64,000 bases of DNA from NCBI GenBank assembly GCA_945881865.1, contig CAMCVK010000006.1, forward strand, positions 62,001-126,000. Direction: 5' to 3'. Source of the stretch: Fimbriimonas ginsengisoli Gsoil 348 (GTDB lineage: Bacteria > Armatimonadota > Fimbriimonadia > Fimbriimonadales > Fimbriimonadaceae). Made by a program: the position numbers and the translations under genes. The notes beneath the pieces were generated by a model. It was not told where the DNA came from. It saw nothing but the letters and a program-made list of their open reading frames with translations, and ran no database searches. The stretch's first letter is position 1; each line of letters starts with the position of its first letter. Below are positions 26,529 to 35,022 of the stretch, one piece after another.

Positions 26529-27317
26529 ATGGCCGCTAACCAACTCGCCGCGCAAATGTACACCTTGCGAGACTTCACCAAGACCGCCGAAGGTTTCGAC
26601 GCGTGCCTACAAACCCTGCACGCGATTGGCTATGCGGGCGTGCAGCTGTCGGCCATTGGTTGCATGAACGGCGATGCCCCGGAAGTGGACGCGAAGACGG
26701 CCCGCGAAATGTTGGATTCGCACGGACTTCTCTGCGTGGCGACCCACCGGCCCGAAGAGCGGCTCGTCCAAAACACCGCCGAAGAGATTGCCTTTCATCA
26801 AACGCTTGGTTGCACCTATGCCGCGGTTGGCGGCGCCTGGAAGACGCAAGACCGAGATGCGGGCTACCGGGAGTTTGTCGCCCAAACCGCCGAAATGCGC
26901 CAGGCACTGGCCGATGCCGGAATCCAGTTTGGCTACCACAACCACTCGCACGAGTTCATTCGCGACGCCGACACGAAGGAATGGGTTCTGGCCGCGGTGC
27001 TCGATGACCCGACATTCCAGCTGGAAGTCGATACGTACTGGATTCAGCACGCTGGTCTCGATCCGGCAAAGTTCCTGCTTCGCTATGCGGGCCGCGTCGA
27101 CGTCATCCACATGAAGGACAAAGAAGTCGTCTCGAAAGATGGCCCGGTGATGGCGCCGGTAGGCGAAGGCAACATGGATTGGGATGCCATCGTCGCGGCG
27201 GGGCGCGAAGCCGGCGTGCGCTGGTATGTCGTGGAGCAAGACGAATGCCGCCGCGACCCGTTCGAGTGTCTGGCCAGCAGCTTCGAGTTCCTCTCGGCCT
27301 ACGGCCTCGCTGGCTAA
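26529..27317 (+). CDS. Sugar phosphate isomerase/epimerase (AP endonuclease 2 fold)
   Basis: A 262-residue TIM-barrel protein of the xylose-isomerase-like superfamily. Metal-binding segments typical of the family are visible: GYHNHSHEF (about 137-145), LEVDTYWIQHAG (about 164-175), VIHMKDKE and, near the C-terminus, WYVVEQDE. GEGNMDWDAIV marks the conserved loop before the last strands. It has no signal peptide and acts in the cytosol. It is followed after 12 bases by queE on the same strand, though the two have no obvious metabolic link. The exact substrate is unknown. Confidence 0.87.
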   Translation: MAANQLAAQMYTLRDFTKTAEGFDACLQTLHAIGYAGVQLSAIGCMNGDAPEVDAKTAREMLDSHGLLCVATHRPEERLVQNTAEEIAFHQTLGCTYAAVGGAWKTQDRDAGYREFVAQTAEMRQALADAGIQFGYHNHSHEFIRDADTKEWVLAAVLDDPTFQLEVDTYWIQHAGLDPAKFLLRYAGRVDVIHMKDKEVVSKDGPVMAPVGEGNMDWDAIVAAGREAGVRWYVVEQDECRRDPFECLASSFEFLSAYGLAG

Positions 27318-27329
27318 GCCGTCACAATC

Positions 27330-28022
27330 ATGGGTGTGTTGCGCATCGCCGAGATCTTCACCAGCGTGCAGGGTGAAGGAATCTGGAGCGGAATCCCGTC
27401 TATTTTCGTCCGGGTCAGCGGCTGCAATCTGCGATGCCAGTGGTGCGACACGCCCTACGCCAGCTGGAAACCAGAAGGACCCACGCTCTCGTTGAATGAG
27501 ATTATGGAGCGCGTGACGAGTGACCAAGTTCGGCATGTCGTGCTCACCGGCGGCGAGCCGATGCTGTTTGATGCGATTGTTCCGCTGGCCGAAGCGCTCC
27601 GGGCGGCGGGAAAAGTGATCACGATTGAAACCGCCGGAACGGTGGACCGCGCGTTGCCCTGCGACCTCATGAGTATCAGCCCCAAACTGGCAAACTCGAC
27701 TCCGACCGACCCGGCGTGGTCGGCTCGGCACGAAGCAACCCGGCATCGACCCGACGTGGTGCGGTCATTGCTGCAGGCCTATAACTACCAATTGAAATTT
27801 GTCGTGAACCCGGAAGGCGGGGACGACCTCGCCGAAATTGACGCCGTGCTCGCCGAAATCGGCCCGGTTGACGCGGAGCGGGTCCTGCTGATGCCGGAAG
27901 GCACCGATTCTGAAACGCTGCACCGACGGGGGCGCGCGCTTGTGCCGGTTTGTCTGGAGCGCAATTGGCGCCTCGCCCCGCGGCTCCACATCGATCTGTT
28001 TGGGAATACAAAAGGAACATGA
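27330..28022 (+). CDS. queE: 7-carboxy-7-deazaguanine synthase
   Basis: A radical SAM enzyme that converts 6-carboxytetrahydropterin to 7-carboxy-7-deazaguanine in queuosine synthesis. The N-terminus IAEIFTSVQGEGIWSGIPSI is diagnostic, and the iron-sulfur cysteines are C32, C36 and C39 (CNLRCQWCD). The SAM-binding LTGGEPML follows. Length of 230 residues is normal. Its stop overlaps the ATG of the next gene by four bases. FolE2, which can supply the pathway's first step, is encoded at 53.3 kb, but queC and queD are not in the window. No preQ1 riboswitch can fit in the 12-base gap upstream. Confidence 0.93.
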   Translation: MGVLRIAEIFTSVQGEGIWSGIPSIFVRVSGCNLRCQWCDTPYASWKPEGPTLSLNEIMERVTSDQVRHVVLTGGEPMLFDAIVPLAEALRAAGKVITIETAGTVDRALPCDLMSISPKLANSTPTDPAWSARHEATRHRPDVVRSLLQAYNYQLKFVVNPEGGDDLAEIDAVLAEIGPVDAERVLLMPEGTDSETLHRRGRALVPVCLERNWRLAPRLHIDLFGNTKGT

Positions 28023-28519
28023 AGCGAAAGTCGGTGTTTTGGATTCTGTTCGCGATCGTCGCGCTCACGGTCATCATGTTCGTGGGATCGAACCCGAACA
28101 GCGCGCTTGTGCCTTACTATGGCAAATGGAGCGGCGGATTCAACGTGGAGGCGTTCCGGCTTGGGCAGGGCAGCCAAAAGCTGCGCGACCGGGCCTCGCT
28201 TCGCGGCTACCTGATGCTGTACGCCACCGGCAAAAAGTTCAAGCTGCACCTGGAAGGCGAGCAAGAGATAATCGACCTCGACGGAACCTGGACCGTAGAA
28301 AAAGGGCGTGTGATGCTGCGCACGAAGGCCACCAAGATTGACGACATGGGCGGGGAAGAAGCCCGCGACCCGAACAAATTCTTCGTGACCGGCGAGGCGA
28401 TTCGCGATGCCTACGCGCGGCCGATTCCCCTCAAGCTTTCGAAAGACAAGCAGAAGCTCACCGGCTTGCGAATCACGATCGGCCAGTATGAAGGGACGCA
28501 CGAGTTCACGCGCGGCTAA
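28019..28519 (+). CDS. Membrane-anchored or secreted protein of unknown function
   Basis: A 166-residue protein with an N-terminal hydrophobic helix (KSVFWILFAIVALTVIMF) acting as a signal or anchor. The rest is soluble and probably beta-rich (YLMLYATGKKFKLHLEG, LDGTWTVEKGRVMLRTK), reminiscent of small lipocalin-like or TIGR03067-like folds, but I cannot assign a family. The ATG at 28019 overlaps the queE stop (ATGA), which fixes the start. The next gene, an extracytoplasmic lipoprotein, begins 15 bases after its stop, so the two may work in the same compartment. Confidence 0.72.
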   Translation: MKRKSVFWILFAIVALTVIMFVGSNPNSALVPYYGKWSGGFNVEAFRLGQGSQKLRDRASLRGYLMLYATGKKFKLHLEGEQEIIDLDGTWTVEKGRVMLRTKATKIDDMGGEEARDPNKFFVTGEAIRDAYARPIPLKLSKDKQKLTGLRITIGQYEGTHEFTRG

Positions 28520-28534
28520 ACTGAACCCAAGGCC

Positions 28535-30229
28535 GTGCGAAAACTCCTGATTCTGCTGATTTGCCTTGCCGGGCTCCTCGTGGCCTGCAACCCGTCGCCG
28601 AAAACGGCGCTTCAGACAGCTGAAGAAACATACACACCGGATCAGTCGACCCCCGAACCGGCAAAACCCGAGCTGCCGGCGTACACGGAGATTTCGCCCC
28701 GAAGTCAAAACCGCCGGATTCCGGTGATCATGTACCACGACGTGATTGCCGAGCGGACGAGGTCTTCCCAGTGGTTCGATTGCTCGGTCGCAGAGTTCGA
28801 AGAGCAGATGCAATTTCTGCAAGAGAAGGGCGCGGTGCCCATCTCGATACAGGATCTCTACGATCACCTGACGATGGGCAAAGCGGTGCCGGAGAACGCC
28901 GTCGTTCTGACTTTCGACGACAACTACCAAGGCTTTTACGACAACGCCTGGCCGATTCTGAAGCGCCTCAATTTCCCGGCGGCGATGTTCGTACATACCG
29001 GCTTTGTGGGCTCCACGACCGGCAATCACCCAAAAATGAGTTGGGAGACGTTGGCCGAACTCGTGAAGGATCCGCTGTTCACGGTAGGCGGGCACACGAT
29101 CACGCATCCGGACGACATGTCCAAGCTGCCATACGAGGAACAGGAGAAGGAACTGAGGGACTCCAAGACCGAGCTAGAGAGCAAGCTCGGCATCACCGTC
29201 GACTTTTTGGCGTACCCGAACGGCAAAAACGATGAAGTCACGCAGTCGATTAGTCGGGCGAACGGCTACAAGATGGCGTTTAGCATTGTGAATGGCCTGG
29301 CCGAAGAGAGCCCAGGGATCATGTGCGTGAGCCGCTACGTTCACACCCGATTGGCAAAAGCTTTGGAAGACCGGGATCGGGCCGTGCTGGGTGCGCCTGG
29401 TATCGCGCAAGGCACCTTGATTGATGCCCCGCTCACGCTACAGATTGAAGAGATAGAGGACGTCAAGCTCGCCCTGATTCGCGGCGGAAAGCCAGAATCG
29501 GTCGTTTCGGACACGCGTGAGAGCGTAGGGGAGTTTGTGACTCGCACCGGAGCGCAGGCCGGAATCAACGGGACGTTCTTCAGCATGGCGGCGATCGCCA
29601 GCACGGATAATCGTCTGGTTGGTCCGTGCAAGGCCCACGACCAGGCGGCGGTCATCGGCGATGAAGAGCGGACCCGTTGGCCAAAACTGGTGAATCGGCC
29701 GGTCCTGATGTGGGGGCCAAGCGGGATCGCCGTGGTGCCGTTCCAGCCCGAGACCATGCGCACCGACGAGGCGTTTCGGGCGTTCATGCCGGACCTGACG
29801 GACGTGTTTATGGGCGGCGCATGGCTGGTCCACGACGGCATCCCGCTCAGCCGCGAGGCGATGAGCACGTTCGGAAGCCGGGATATTCAGGACGCCCGGC
29901 GGCGTGCCTTCGTGGGCTGGGACAACGAAGGGAAGTTTGTCGTTGGGGCAACGCGGGAGTCGGCGTCCTCCGAAAAGCTCGCGGTTGCCCTGACGGCCGC
30001 CGGCGTGAAAGAGGCCATTTTGATGGACAGCGGATTCTCCACCTCGCTGGTCTATGGCACCCAGGTTTTGGCGAGCGGCCACAGCACGGCCAGCAAGGCG
30101 TCTCGCCCGGTTCCGCATGCCGTGGTTCTGCGGGGCGAGATGGACCCGGCTTCGGCAAAGCTGGCCCAAGAAAACTCCCTGAAGCAACCGACCGAGGAAC
30201 CGAGACGCCGTCGTCGGCGACGAAGCTAA
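28535..30229 (+). CDS. Lipoprotein fusing polysaccharide deacetylase and phosphodiester glycosidase domains
   Basis: A 564-residue lipoprotein (signal MRKLLILLICLAGLLVAC with lipobox LVAC, Cys18) starting at a GTG. Residues about 60-270 are a NodB-type carbohydrate esterase 4 domain: MYHDV, the metal and catalytic TFDDN (126-130), and HTITHPD (187-193) supplying two histidines. Residues about 290-550 match the NAGPA (PF09992) phosphodiester glycosidase domain: GINGTFFSM, TDVFMGGAWLVHDG and ILMDSGFSTSLVYG. The two domains together suggest trimming of N-acetylated wall or surface polymers, including sugar-phosphodiester links. The fusion is a useful oddity. It would act in the periplasm, anchored to a membrane. 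Confidence 0.88.
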   Translation: MRKLLILLICLAGLLVACNPSPKTALQTAEETYTPDQSTPEPAKPELPAYTEISPRSQNRRIPVIMYHDVIAERTRSSQWFDCSVAEFEEQMQFLQEKGAVPISIQDLYDHLTMGKAVPENAVVLTFDDNYQGFYDNAWPILKRLNFPAAMFVHTGFVGSTTGNHPKMSWETLAELVKDPLFTVGGHTITHPDDMSKLPYEEQEKELRDSKTELESKLGITVDFLAYPNGKNDEVTQSISRANGYKMAFSIVNGLAEESPGIMCVSRYVHTRLAKALEDRDRAVLGAPGIAQGTLIDAPLTLQIEEIEDVKLALIRGGKPESVVSDTRESVGEFVTRTGAQAGINGTFFSMAAIASTDNRLVGPCKAHDQAAVIGDEERTRWPKLVNRPVLMWGPSGIAVVPFQPETMRTDEAFRAFMPDLTDVFMGGAWLVHDGIPLSREAMSTFGSRDIQDARRRAFVGWDNEGKFVVGATRESASSEKLAVALTAAGVKEAILMDSGFSTSLVYGTQVLASGHSTASKASRPVPHAVVLRGEMDPASAKLAQENSLKQPTEEPRRRRRRRS

Positions 30230-30687
30230 AGCTTTCGAATTTTGTCGCTGAACTCGCCGCGCCGGAATCGGAGCACGAACGCCTTGCAGTACGCGACCAC
30301 CTGGTCCTCGCCCAGCTTCTTGGCGGCCTTGGCCAGCAGATAGTGGGCCTCGCCGGTTCGGTCGAATCGGGACTTACCGAGCAAACCCGGCGTCGCGAAT
30401 GGTAGCAGCGCGGCCATGACCTCATCGGGAGTTTTTGCCGAACGGGCGAGTTCCAGCCGGACCGCCGCCACCGCCCGCGAGTAAGACTGTATCGTCCAGA
30501 AGAGGAGAAATATGCCGAACGCGTCGAACGCGAGGGCGCCGTTTGGGTTGCTGGGGCGAAGCGGCGTGGCGGCGAAACCGAGGAAAACGACAAGCACCAC
30601 CGTTGCCGCGCCGAGCCCTTTTTTTGCCACCCTTTGGCATTGCAAGCGCGCCTCGTCTCCCAAAGGATAGTCGCCCTTTACCTGCAA
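30226..30687 (-). CDS. Small membrane protein of unknown function
   Basis: A 153-residue protein with two hydrophobic segments near the N-terminus (LGAATVVLVVFLGFAATP and ALAFDAFGIFLLFWTIQSY) and a basic, helical cytosolic tail. I do not recognise a family. The start is a TTG placed one base after the stop of the FecCD permease gene, so the two are translationally linked. It ends overlapping the deacetylase gene on the other strand. It could assist the transporter, but nothing in the sequence shows this. Confidence 0.6.
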   Translation of the reverse strand: MQVKGDYPLGDEARLQCQRVAKKGLGAATVVLVVFLGFAATPLRPSNPNGALAFDAFGIFLLFWTIQSYSRAVAAVRLELARSAKTPDEVMAALLPFATPGLLGKSRFDRTGEAHYLLAKAAKKLGEDQVVAYCKAFVLRFRRGEFSDKIRKL

Positions 30688-30688
30688 G

Positions 30689-31702
30689 CTAGCCTGCCTT
30701 CCGCATAAGAATCAGCAAAGAGGGGGCTCCGATGAGGGCGGCAATGATGCCGACGTTGACCTCGGTCACGAGGTTGCCGCCAAACCAATTGATGCCACGC
30801 TGAGCGATGAGGTCCGCCACCAGCATCGTCACCATGCCGATGAGAGTCGCGGCGGGGAACGTTGCCCGCCAGTCGACGCCCAGCAGCCGACGCGCGATGT
30901 GTGGCGCGACCAAGCCAACGAAACCAACGATTCCGACTGTGCTCACCGCTACCGCCGTCATCGCTGTACCCACGATCAGGACAAACCACGTGAGCCTGGG
31001 GACGTTCACGCCGAGCCGCTGGGCGGTCGCCGAATTCACGGCAAGCACGTTGAGCTCCCGGGTGCGACGGTATAGCAAGGCGACGCCAATGACCAGAGCG
31101 GGGAACAAAACGGCCACCTTTTGCCAGCTCGCGTCGCTGGTGTGACCCAAAAGGAAGCTGAGCACGCGGGTCGAGTCATGCCCCGACATCAGCAGCATCA
31201 ACGAAAGCACTGCCGAAAGTAGCGTTCCAACGGTAACCCCCGCAAGAAGCAGCGAGTTGATATCAAGCACAGCACGACGTTGCGCGAGGGCAACAACGAT
31301 GAGAAGTGAGAGCAGCCCGGCCACGAACCCGCCGAGGATCATTCCCATTCCACCAAGCGAGTCAGCAAAGCCTAGCAGCAGCGCGGCCGCGCCACCGACC
31401 GCCGCGCCGCTACTTACGCCGACGATATATGGGTCGGCCAGCGGATTGCGAAAAAGAGCCTGAAACGCCGACCCAACCGCGCCCAGCAGGCCGCCAACCA
31501 ACGCCACCATCAGGCCGCGCGGAAGCCGAATTTGCCACACGATGACGTTCGCGCCGTCGCCGCCCGGACCGCGCAGCAGCTCATTCCAAATGAGCTCGAA
31601 AGAGTGGTTCCCTTGGCTGCCGATACGGATGTAGGCCACTAGAACGGCGATGACAAGGGCGAATAGTGCTCCGCAGATGGGCAAAGTGCGGGCCACCCCC
31701 AA
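30689..31702 (-). CDS. FecCD/BtuC-type ABC transporter permease
   Basis: A 337-residue inner-membrane permease for siderophore, haem or cobalamin import. Family landmarks: WQIRLPRGLMVALVGGLLGAVG (split here as RLPR then GGLLGAVG), FQALFRNPLADPYIVGVSSG with the conserved NPLA, and VGFVGLVAPHIARRLLG with the EAA-like loop that docks the ATPase. About ten transmembrane helices are expected. Neither a substrate-binding protein nor an ATPase lies alongside it in this window, so the partners must be elsewhere. It is divergent from an aminotransferase gene. No Fur box or cobalamin riboswitch was seen in the 66-base gap. Confidence 0.9.
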   Translation of the reverse strand: MGVARTLPICGALFALVIAVLVAYIRIGSQGNHSFELIWNELLRGPGGDGANVIVWQIRLPRGLMVALVGGLLGAVGSAFQALFRNPLADPYIVGVSSGAAVGGAAALLLGFADSLGGMGMILGGFVAGLLSLLIVVALAQRRAVLDINSLLLAGVTVGTLLSAVLSLMLLMSGHDSTRVLSFLLGHTSDASWQKVAVLFPALVIGVALLYRRTRELNVLAVNSATAQRLGVNVPRLTWFVLIVGTAMTAVAVSTVGIVGFVGLVAPHIARRLLGVDWRATFPAATLIGMVTMLVADLIAQRGINWFGGNLVTEVNVGIIAALIGAPSLLILMRKAG

Positions 31703-31768
31703 AGTATAACCGCCCGAAGCCGACGGCGGAAATGCCGAAAAGAAACGCTCGGATATACTTGCCCCACG

Positions 31769-32959
31769 GTGTCAATCCCTGGCCTTTCCCTTCGCGCCGG
31801 CATTCTAAAGCCCTCCCCTACCTTAAGTATTACCGCGAAAGCAAATGCGCTGAAAGCTCAGGGAATTGATGTTGTATCTTTTGGTGCCGGGGAGCCCGAC
31901 TTTAACACGCCCGAGGCGATCTGCGAGACGACCATCGCGGCGATTCAGGCCGGATTCACAAAGTACACGCCGAGCGCCGGAATTAAGGAACTTCGCGAGG
32001 CCATCGCACAGAAGCTGACCGACGAAAACCACGTCGCGACCGCGGCCGACCAGGTCGTCGTTAGTTGCGGCGCCAAGCACTCGGTTTACAACTGCATGCA
32101 GTTGCTGCTCGATCCGGGCGACGAGGTGCTGCTCATCGCGCCGTACTGGATGACCTATGCCGAGCAGATCAAGCTGGCGGGCGGCGTTCCGGTCGTGGTG
32201 TACACCACCGCCGAAACCGGCTTCGTTCCGACCATCGCCGAGATTGCCGCGAAGGTTTCGGACCGTACCAAGGCGATTGTCATCAACTCGCCCAGCAATC
32301 CGACCGGGGCGGTTTTGCCGAGAACGTTCCTCGAAGAGCTGTCCGCGCTCGCCGTCGAGAAGGGCTTTTGGGTGATTTCGGACGAAATTTACGAGAAGCT
32401 GATTTACGGCGAGACGCATGTTTCCATCGCCTCGCTCAACCAAGACATCGCCGCGCAGACGATCACCATCGGCGGATGCAGCAAGACTTACGCCATGACC
32501 GGATGGCGAATTGGCTTTGCCGCCGCGCCGCTGGCGCTTGCCAAGGCGATGAGCAACTTCCAGGATCAGGTGACTTCGAACCCAACGTCGTTCGTGCAGA
32601 AGGGAGCGGTCACCGCGTTCCAGCTTCCGCCGAACCAGGTGGAGGCAATGCGCGCGGAGTTCGAAGCCCGTCGCGACCTGATCGTTGGGCTGCTCGCCGA
32701 CGTCCCGGGCTTCAAGATTCTCGCGCCGAAGGGTGCGTTCTATGCTTTTGTCGACGTCCGCGGGGCGCTCACGTCGGCGGTCGCGGACGACGTAGCGTTA
32801 AGCGCATATTTGCTGGAAGAAGCGAAGGTTTCGGTGATTCCGGGCTCGGTCTTCGAAGGCGCGGGTCACCTTCGGTTAAGCTATGCGGCGTCGCGCCACG
32901 ATATCGAGCGCGGCGTTGCCCGCATCCGCGAAGCGGTGGCCAAACTCGCGCAAGCTTGA
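31769..32959 (+). CDS. Class I pyridoxal-phosphate aminotransferase (aspartate type)
   Basis: A 396-residue aminotransferase of the Iγ aspartate family. The cofactor lysine is K239 in GGCSKTYAMTGWRIG, and other family motifs are GAGEPDFNTP, SPSNPTGAV and SDEIYEKLIY. The start is GTG (MSIPGLSLRAG). It probably converts aspartate and 2-oxoglutarate, or acts on aromatic or prephenate substrates as some relatives do; the sequence alone does not decide. It lies 33 bases upstream of rnc and is probably transcribed with it. Confidence 0.92.
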   Translation: MSIPGLSLRAGILKPSPTLSITAKANALKAQGIDVVSFGAGEPDFNTPEAICETTIAAIQAGFTKYTPSAGIKELREAIAQKLTDENHVATAADQVVVSCGAKHSVYNCMQLLLDPGDEVLLIAPYWMTYAEQIKLAGGVPVVVYTTAETGFVPTIAEIAAKVSDRTKAIVINSPSNPTGAVLPRTFLEELSALAVEKGFWVISDEIYEKLIYGETHVSIASLNQDIAAQTITIGGCSKTYAMTGWRIGFAAAPLALAKAMSNFQDQVTSNPTSFVQKGAVTAFQLPPNQVEAMRAEFEARRDLIVGLLADVPGFKILAPKGAFYAFVDVRGALTSAVADDVALSAYLLEEAKVSVIPGSVFEGAGHLRLSYAASRHDIERGVARIREAVAKLAQA

Positions 32960-32992
32960 ATTGAAACGTAAAGGCAGGATAACTTTATAACA

Positions 32993-33703
32993 ATGATTCC
33001 CAAAGCGATTCCGTTACGCAGCGAGGCCCTTTTTCGCCTCGCGGTGACGCATCGCTCGGCGACGGTGAACTCGGTCGCCGATAGCTACGAGCGGCTGGAG
33101 TTCTTTGGCGACTCCGTGCTTGGCATGGTGATCGCGCAATACCTCTACGACCACCACCCAGATTGGGACCAGGGCATGCTCTCGAAGGCCAAGTCGAGCG
33201 TCGTTCAAGAAGCCCCGCTTGCGCAGGTCGCCATTAAACTTGGCTTGCAGCCGCACCTAGTCCTTAGCGCCTCCGAGGAAGCCTCCGGTGGTCGGAACCG
33301 GGCATCGATCTTGGCCGACGTCGTGGAAGCGCTCATCGGCGCGGTCTATTTGGAGTCTGGGCTCGAGGTCGCGCGCTGGTTCGTGCTGGAACAACTGCAC
33401 GACGCGATTTTGCGAATCCGTGGCGGAGACGTCAACCCGGATGACTTTAAGAGCAAGTTGCAGGAAGTGGCGCAGGCGATTTGGCGGCGGCAGCCGAACT
33501 ACCGCATCGTCAGCGAGTCGGGCTTCAGCCACGAAAAGCGGTTCAAGATGGAGGTCTCCATCGACTCGCAGCTGATTGGCGAAGGCACTGGCCGCAGCAA
33601 GAAGGAAGCGGAGCAAGCGGCCGCGAAGGACGCGCTTGAGGTCATCGAACGCAATCGTCCTCGCCCCGAGACGACCCCATCCCGCAACCCCTTCGACGCA
33701 TGA
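32993..33703 (+). CDS. rnc: Ribonuclease III
   Basis: The double-stranded RNA endonuclease that matures rRNA and processes mRNAs. The signature ERLEFFGDSVLG carries E36 and D40, and the second acidic pair is D109/E112 in ADVVEALIGAVY. A double-stranded RNA-binding domain occupies about 150-225 (KMEVSIDSQLIGEGTGRSKK). All four catalytic acids are intact. The C-terminal tail is short and Pro/Arg-rich. In many bacteria rnc sits close to the fab/acpP genes; here that cluster is about 3.5 kb further on, separated by the repeat-rich region and an MFS gene. Confidence 0.95.
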   Translation: MIPKAIPLRSEALFRLAVTHRSATVNSVADSYERLEFFGDSVLGMVIAQYLYDHHPDWDQGMLSKAKSSVVQEAPLAQVAIKLGLQPHLVLSASEEASGGRNRASILADVVEALIGAVYLESGLEVARWFVLEQLHDAILRIRGGDVNPDDFKSKLQEVAQAIWRRQPNYRIVSESGFSHEKRFKMEVSIDSQLIGEGTGRSKKEAEQAAAKDALEVIERNRPRPETTPSRNPFDA

Positions 33704-33718
33704 TGCGTTGAGTTTGTT

Positions 33719-33793
33719 GGCCGCCGGGTGGCTTTTCCCGTCGCCGTCCGATACCGGGACGAATAGAATCCCGCCCCTTTGGGGCTCACCAAT
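33719..33793. repeat. Intergenic repeat, family 2 (copy near rnc)
   Basis: Contains ccgggtggcttttcccgtcg and, at the far end, ccctttggggctcacc. Both halves have relatives at 34.38-34.60 kb: tagtcggcgggtg with tttttccc, and cttcggggctcacc. It lies after rnc, outside any gene. Confidence 0.5.
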
Positions 33794-33855
33794 GGTTGCA
33801 GTTAAGGGTGTCCACATTGCTGGAGACGGAATGCGAAAGCCCGCCGGTGGTGAAT

Positions 33856-34320
33856 TTACGGTGAACCAGCCGCTATTAGCTCGTTAACGCGCTGCTGTTC
33901 TCTGCCGTAATCTCCACCCGAGGCGCACAAATGCTGAAGATACAGCACGAAAAGCGCCACCAGGTAATCCGGTTTGTCACCTCTTATTTTTAGGTAGTTG
34001 AGGATAGAGAGCACGAGAACTTCCGGTAAGTCCGTGGAATCATATACTACTGCATTAACAAGAAAGATAGGCGCAAAGTGTTCGTATGCCTCGGTCGTTA
34101 GAAAGGAAAGGCATTCTTGCTTCTTCCAGAGCTCGTGGTCCAACGCGATGGTCATTGCGTCCCGGCCCATGAGGAATTCTTTGCAATCCTGCACGTCCAG
34201 ATAGTCCGAACCTTCCGGATAAACGACGATCGCCGGTCGGACACGGTTCTGGGCAAAGGCTAAAAGTGCAGCTCCGATAACATGTTCTGAACTCACTGTT
34301 TGCACCCTTGCTCGACACAT
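33856..34320 (-). CDS. Hypothetical protein (DUF6714-like)
   Basis: A 154-residue soluble protein. The middle section (SFLTTEAYEHFAPIFLVNAVVYDSTDL) resembles small uncharacterised proteins of the DUF6714 kind, in which a helix with EA(Y/F) is followed by an aromatic-rich segment, but I hold this loosely. The start may be the ATG at 34320 or an in-frame GTG at 34296. Base composition is less GC-rich than the rnc and fab genes either side, and it lies within a repeat-filled gap. No motif for catalysis or DNA binding is visible. Confidence 0.5.
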   Translation of the reverse strand: MCRARVQTVSSEHVIGAALLAFAQNRVRPAIVVYPEGSDYLDVQDCKEFLMGRDAMTIALDHELWKKQECLSFLTTEAYEHFAPIFLVNAVVYDSTDLPEVLVLSILNYLKIRGDKPDYLVALFVLYLQHLCASGGDYGREQQRVNELIAAGSP

Positions 34321-34377
34321 TCTGCGCTAAATCGTGAAGGAAATCCTGAAAATCTTTGGCCTCTGTAGAAACTCTGT

Positions 34378-34600
34378 GTAGTCGGCGGGTGCTTTTTCCC
34401 GTCTAGATCCGATGCCTGGAATTCGGTAGTCGGCGGGTGGTTTTTCCCATCGCAAATCTCCGGAGTGGCCTAAATGGCCACAATTCTAAAGCCCAGCCCA
34501 CAGGGCTGGGTCAGGTTAAGCCACGGCATATGAGCCCTGAAGGGGCGAGATACTTGTGAAGTAGGCTCATTGAGCCTCTTCGGGGCTCACCAGTATCTCC
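34378..34600. repeat. Cluster of intergenic repeats, family 2
   Basis: The 13-mer tagtcggcgggtg occurs twice, 48 bases apart (34379-34391 and 34427-34439), each followed by a tttttccc-type run. A perfect hairpin cccagccc-aca-gggctggg lies at 34492-34510, then the tgagccctgaaggggcgaga segment, then a hairpin tgagcc/ggctca at 34571-34589 ending cggggctcacc. Similar blocks recur near 33.72 kb. They look like remnants of dispersed intergenic elements rather than regulatory sites of one gene. Confidence 0.6.
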
Positions 34601-34859
34601 ACTCGCCATCTCGGAAGAACGCGACGAAACGAGGAAAGAGGAAGAACCAGGCCAAGGCGGCGGCGAAAAAAGCATTCTCGTACCCTAACGTCACAGCTAT
34701 TGGCCAGGCCGTATTATCATTTGGTGAATCCGGAAGTTCGATAGACTGGCGAATCATGTAATTCGCAAAAAACAACGACGGAACAACGAAGATCGCAATG
34801 GAAGTGATCCATCGCACAAGCTCTAGCTTTCGGCTTAATCGTTCCGTCGTGTTTCTCAT
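34587..34859 (-). CDS. Small two-helix membrane protein, unknown
   Basis: About 90 residues if started at the ATG at 34859 (MRNTTERLSRKLELVRW); the frame is open to 34940. Two hydrophobic segments are visible: ITSIAIFVVPSLFFANYMI and ENAFFAAALAWFFLFPRFV. No family recognised. The C-terminal end overlaps the last family-2 repeat hairpin, which is unusual and makes the exact end or the reality of the gene less certain. Composition is less GC-rich than core genes nearby. Confidence 0.45.
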   Translation of the reverse strand: MRNTTERLSRKLELVRWITSIAIFVVPSLFFANYMIRQSIELPDSPNDNTAWPIAVTLGYENAFFAAALAWFFLFPRFVAFFRDGEWRYW

Positions 34860-35022
34860 TAGTTCGTTCTGCCCGCGGCCCGTGGCAGCGAGCGCAAAAC
34901 ACATTGCATCAGCTCCTGATGGTAGCCCGCCACATCCCAAACAAACGTCGTGAGAACCGAAGGCGTCCTTCTCGTTCGACGAAGGCCATCCGGCTGGTAG
35001 GTCATCGAATGAGCCCGCTCAT

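Noticed and set aside
27318-27329. preQ1 riboswitch ahead of queE
   Set aside because: The gap is only 12 bases and no fold is possible there.
26607-29107. Long minus-strand open frames opposite the isomerase, queE and the deacetylase-glycosidase gene
   Set aside because: The plus-strand genes have clear family motifs and tight overlaps; the antisense frames show none.
34378-34600. CRISPR remnant
   Set aside because: Two copies of a 13-mer with unrelated flanks and differing hairpins do not form a repeat-spacer array.
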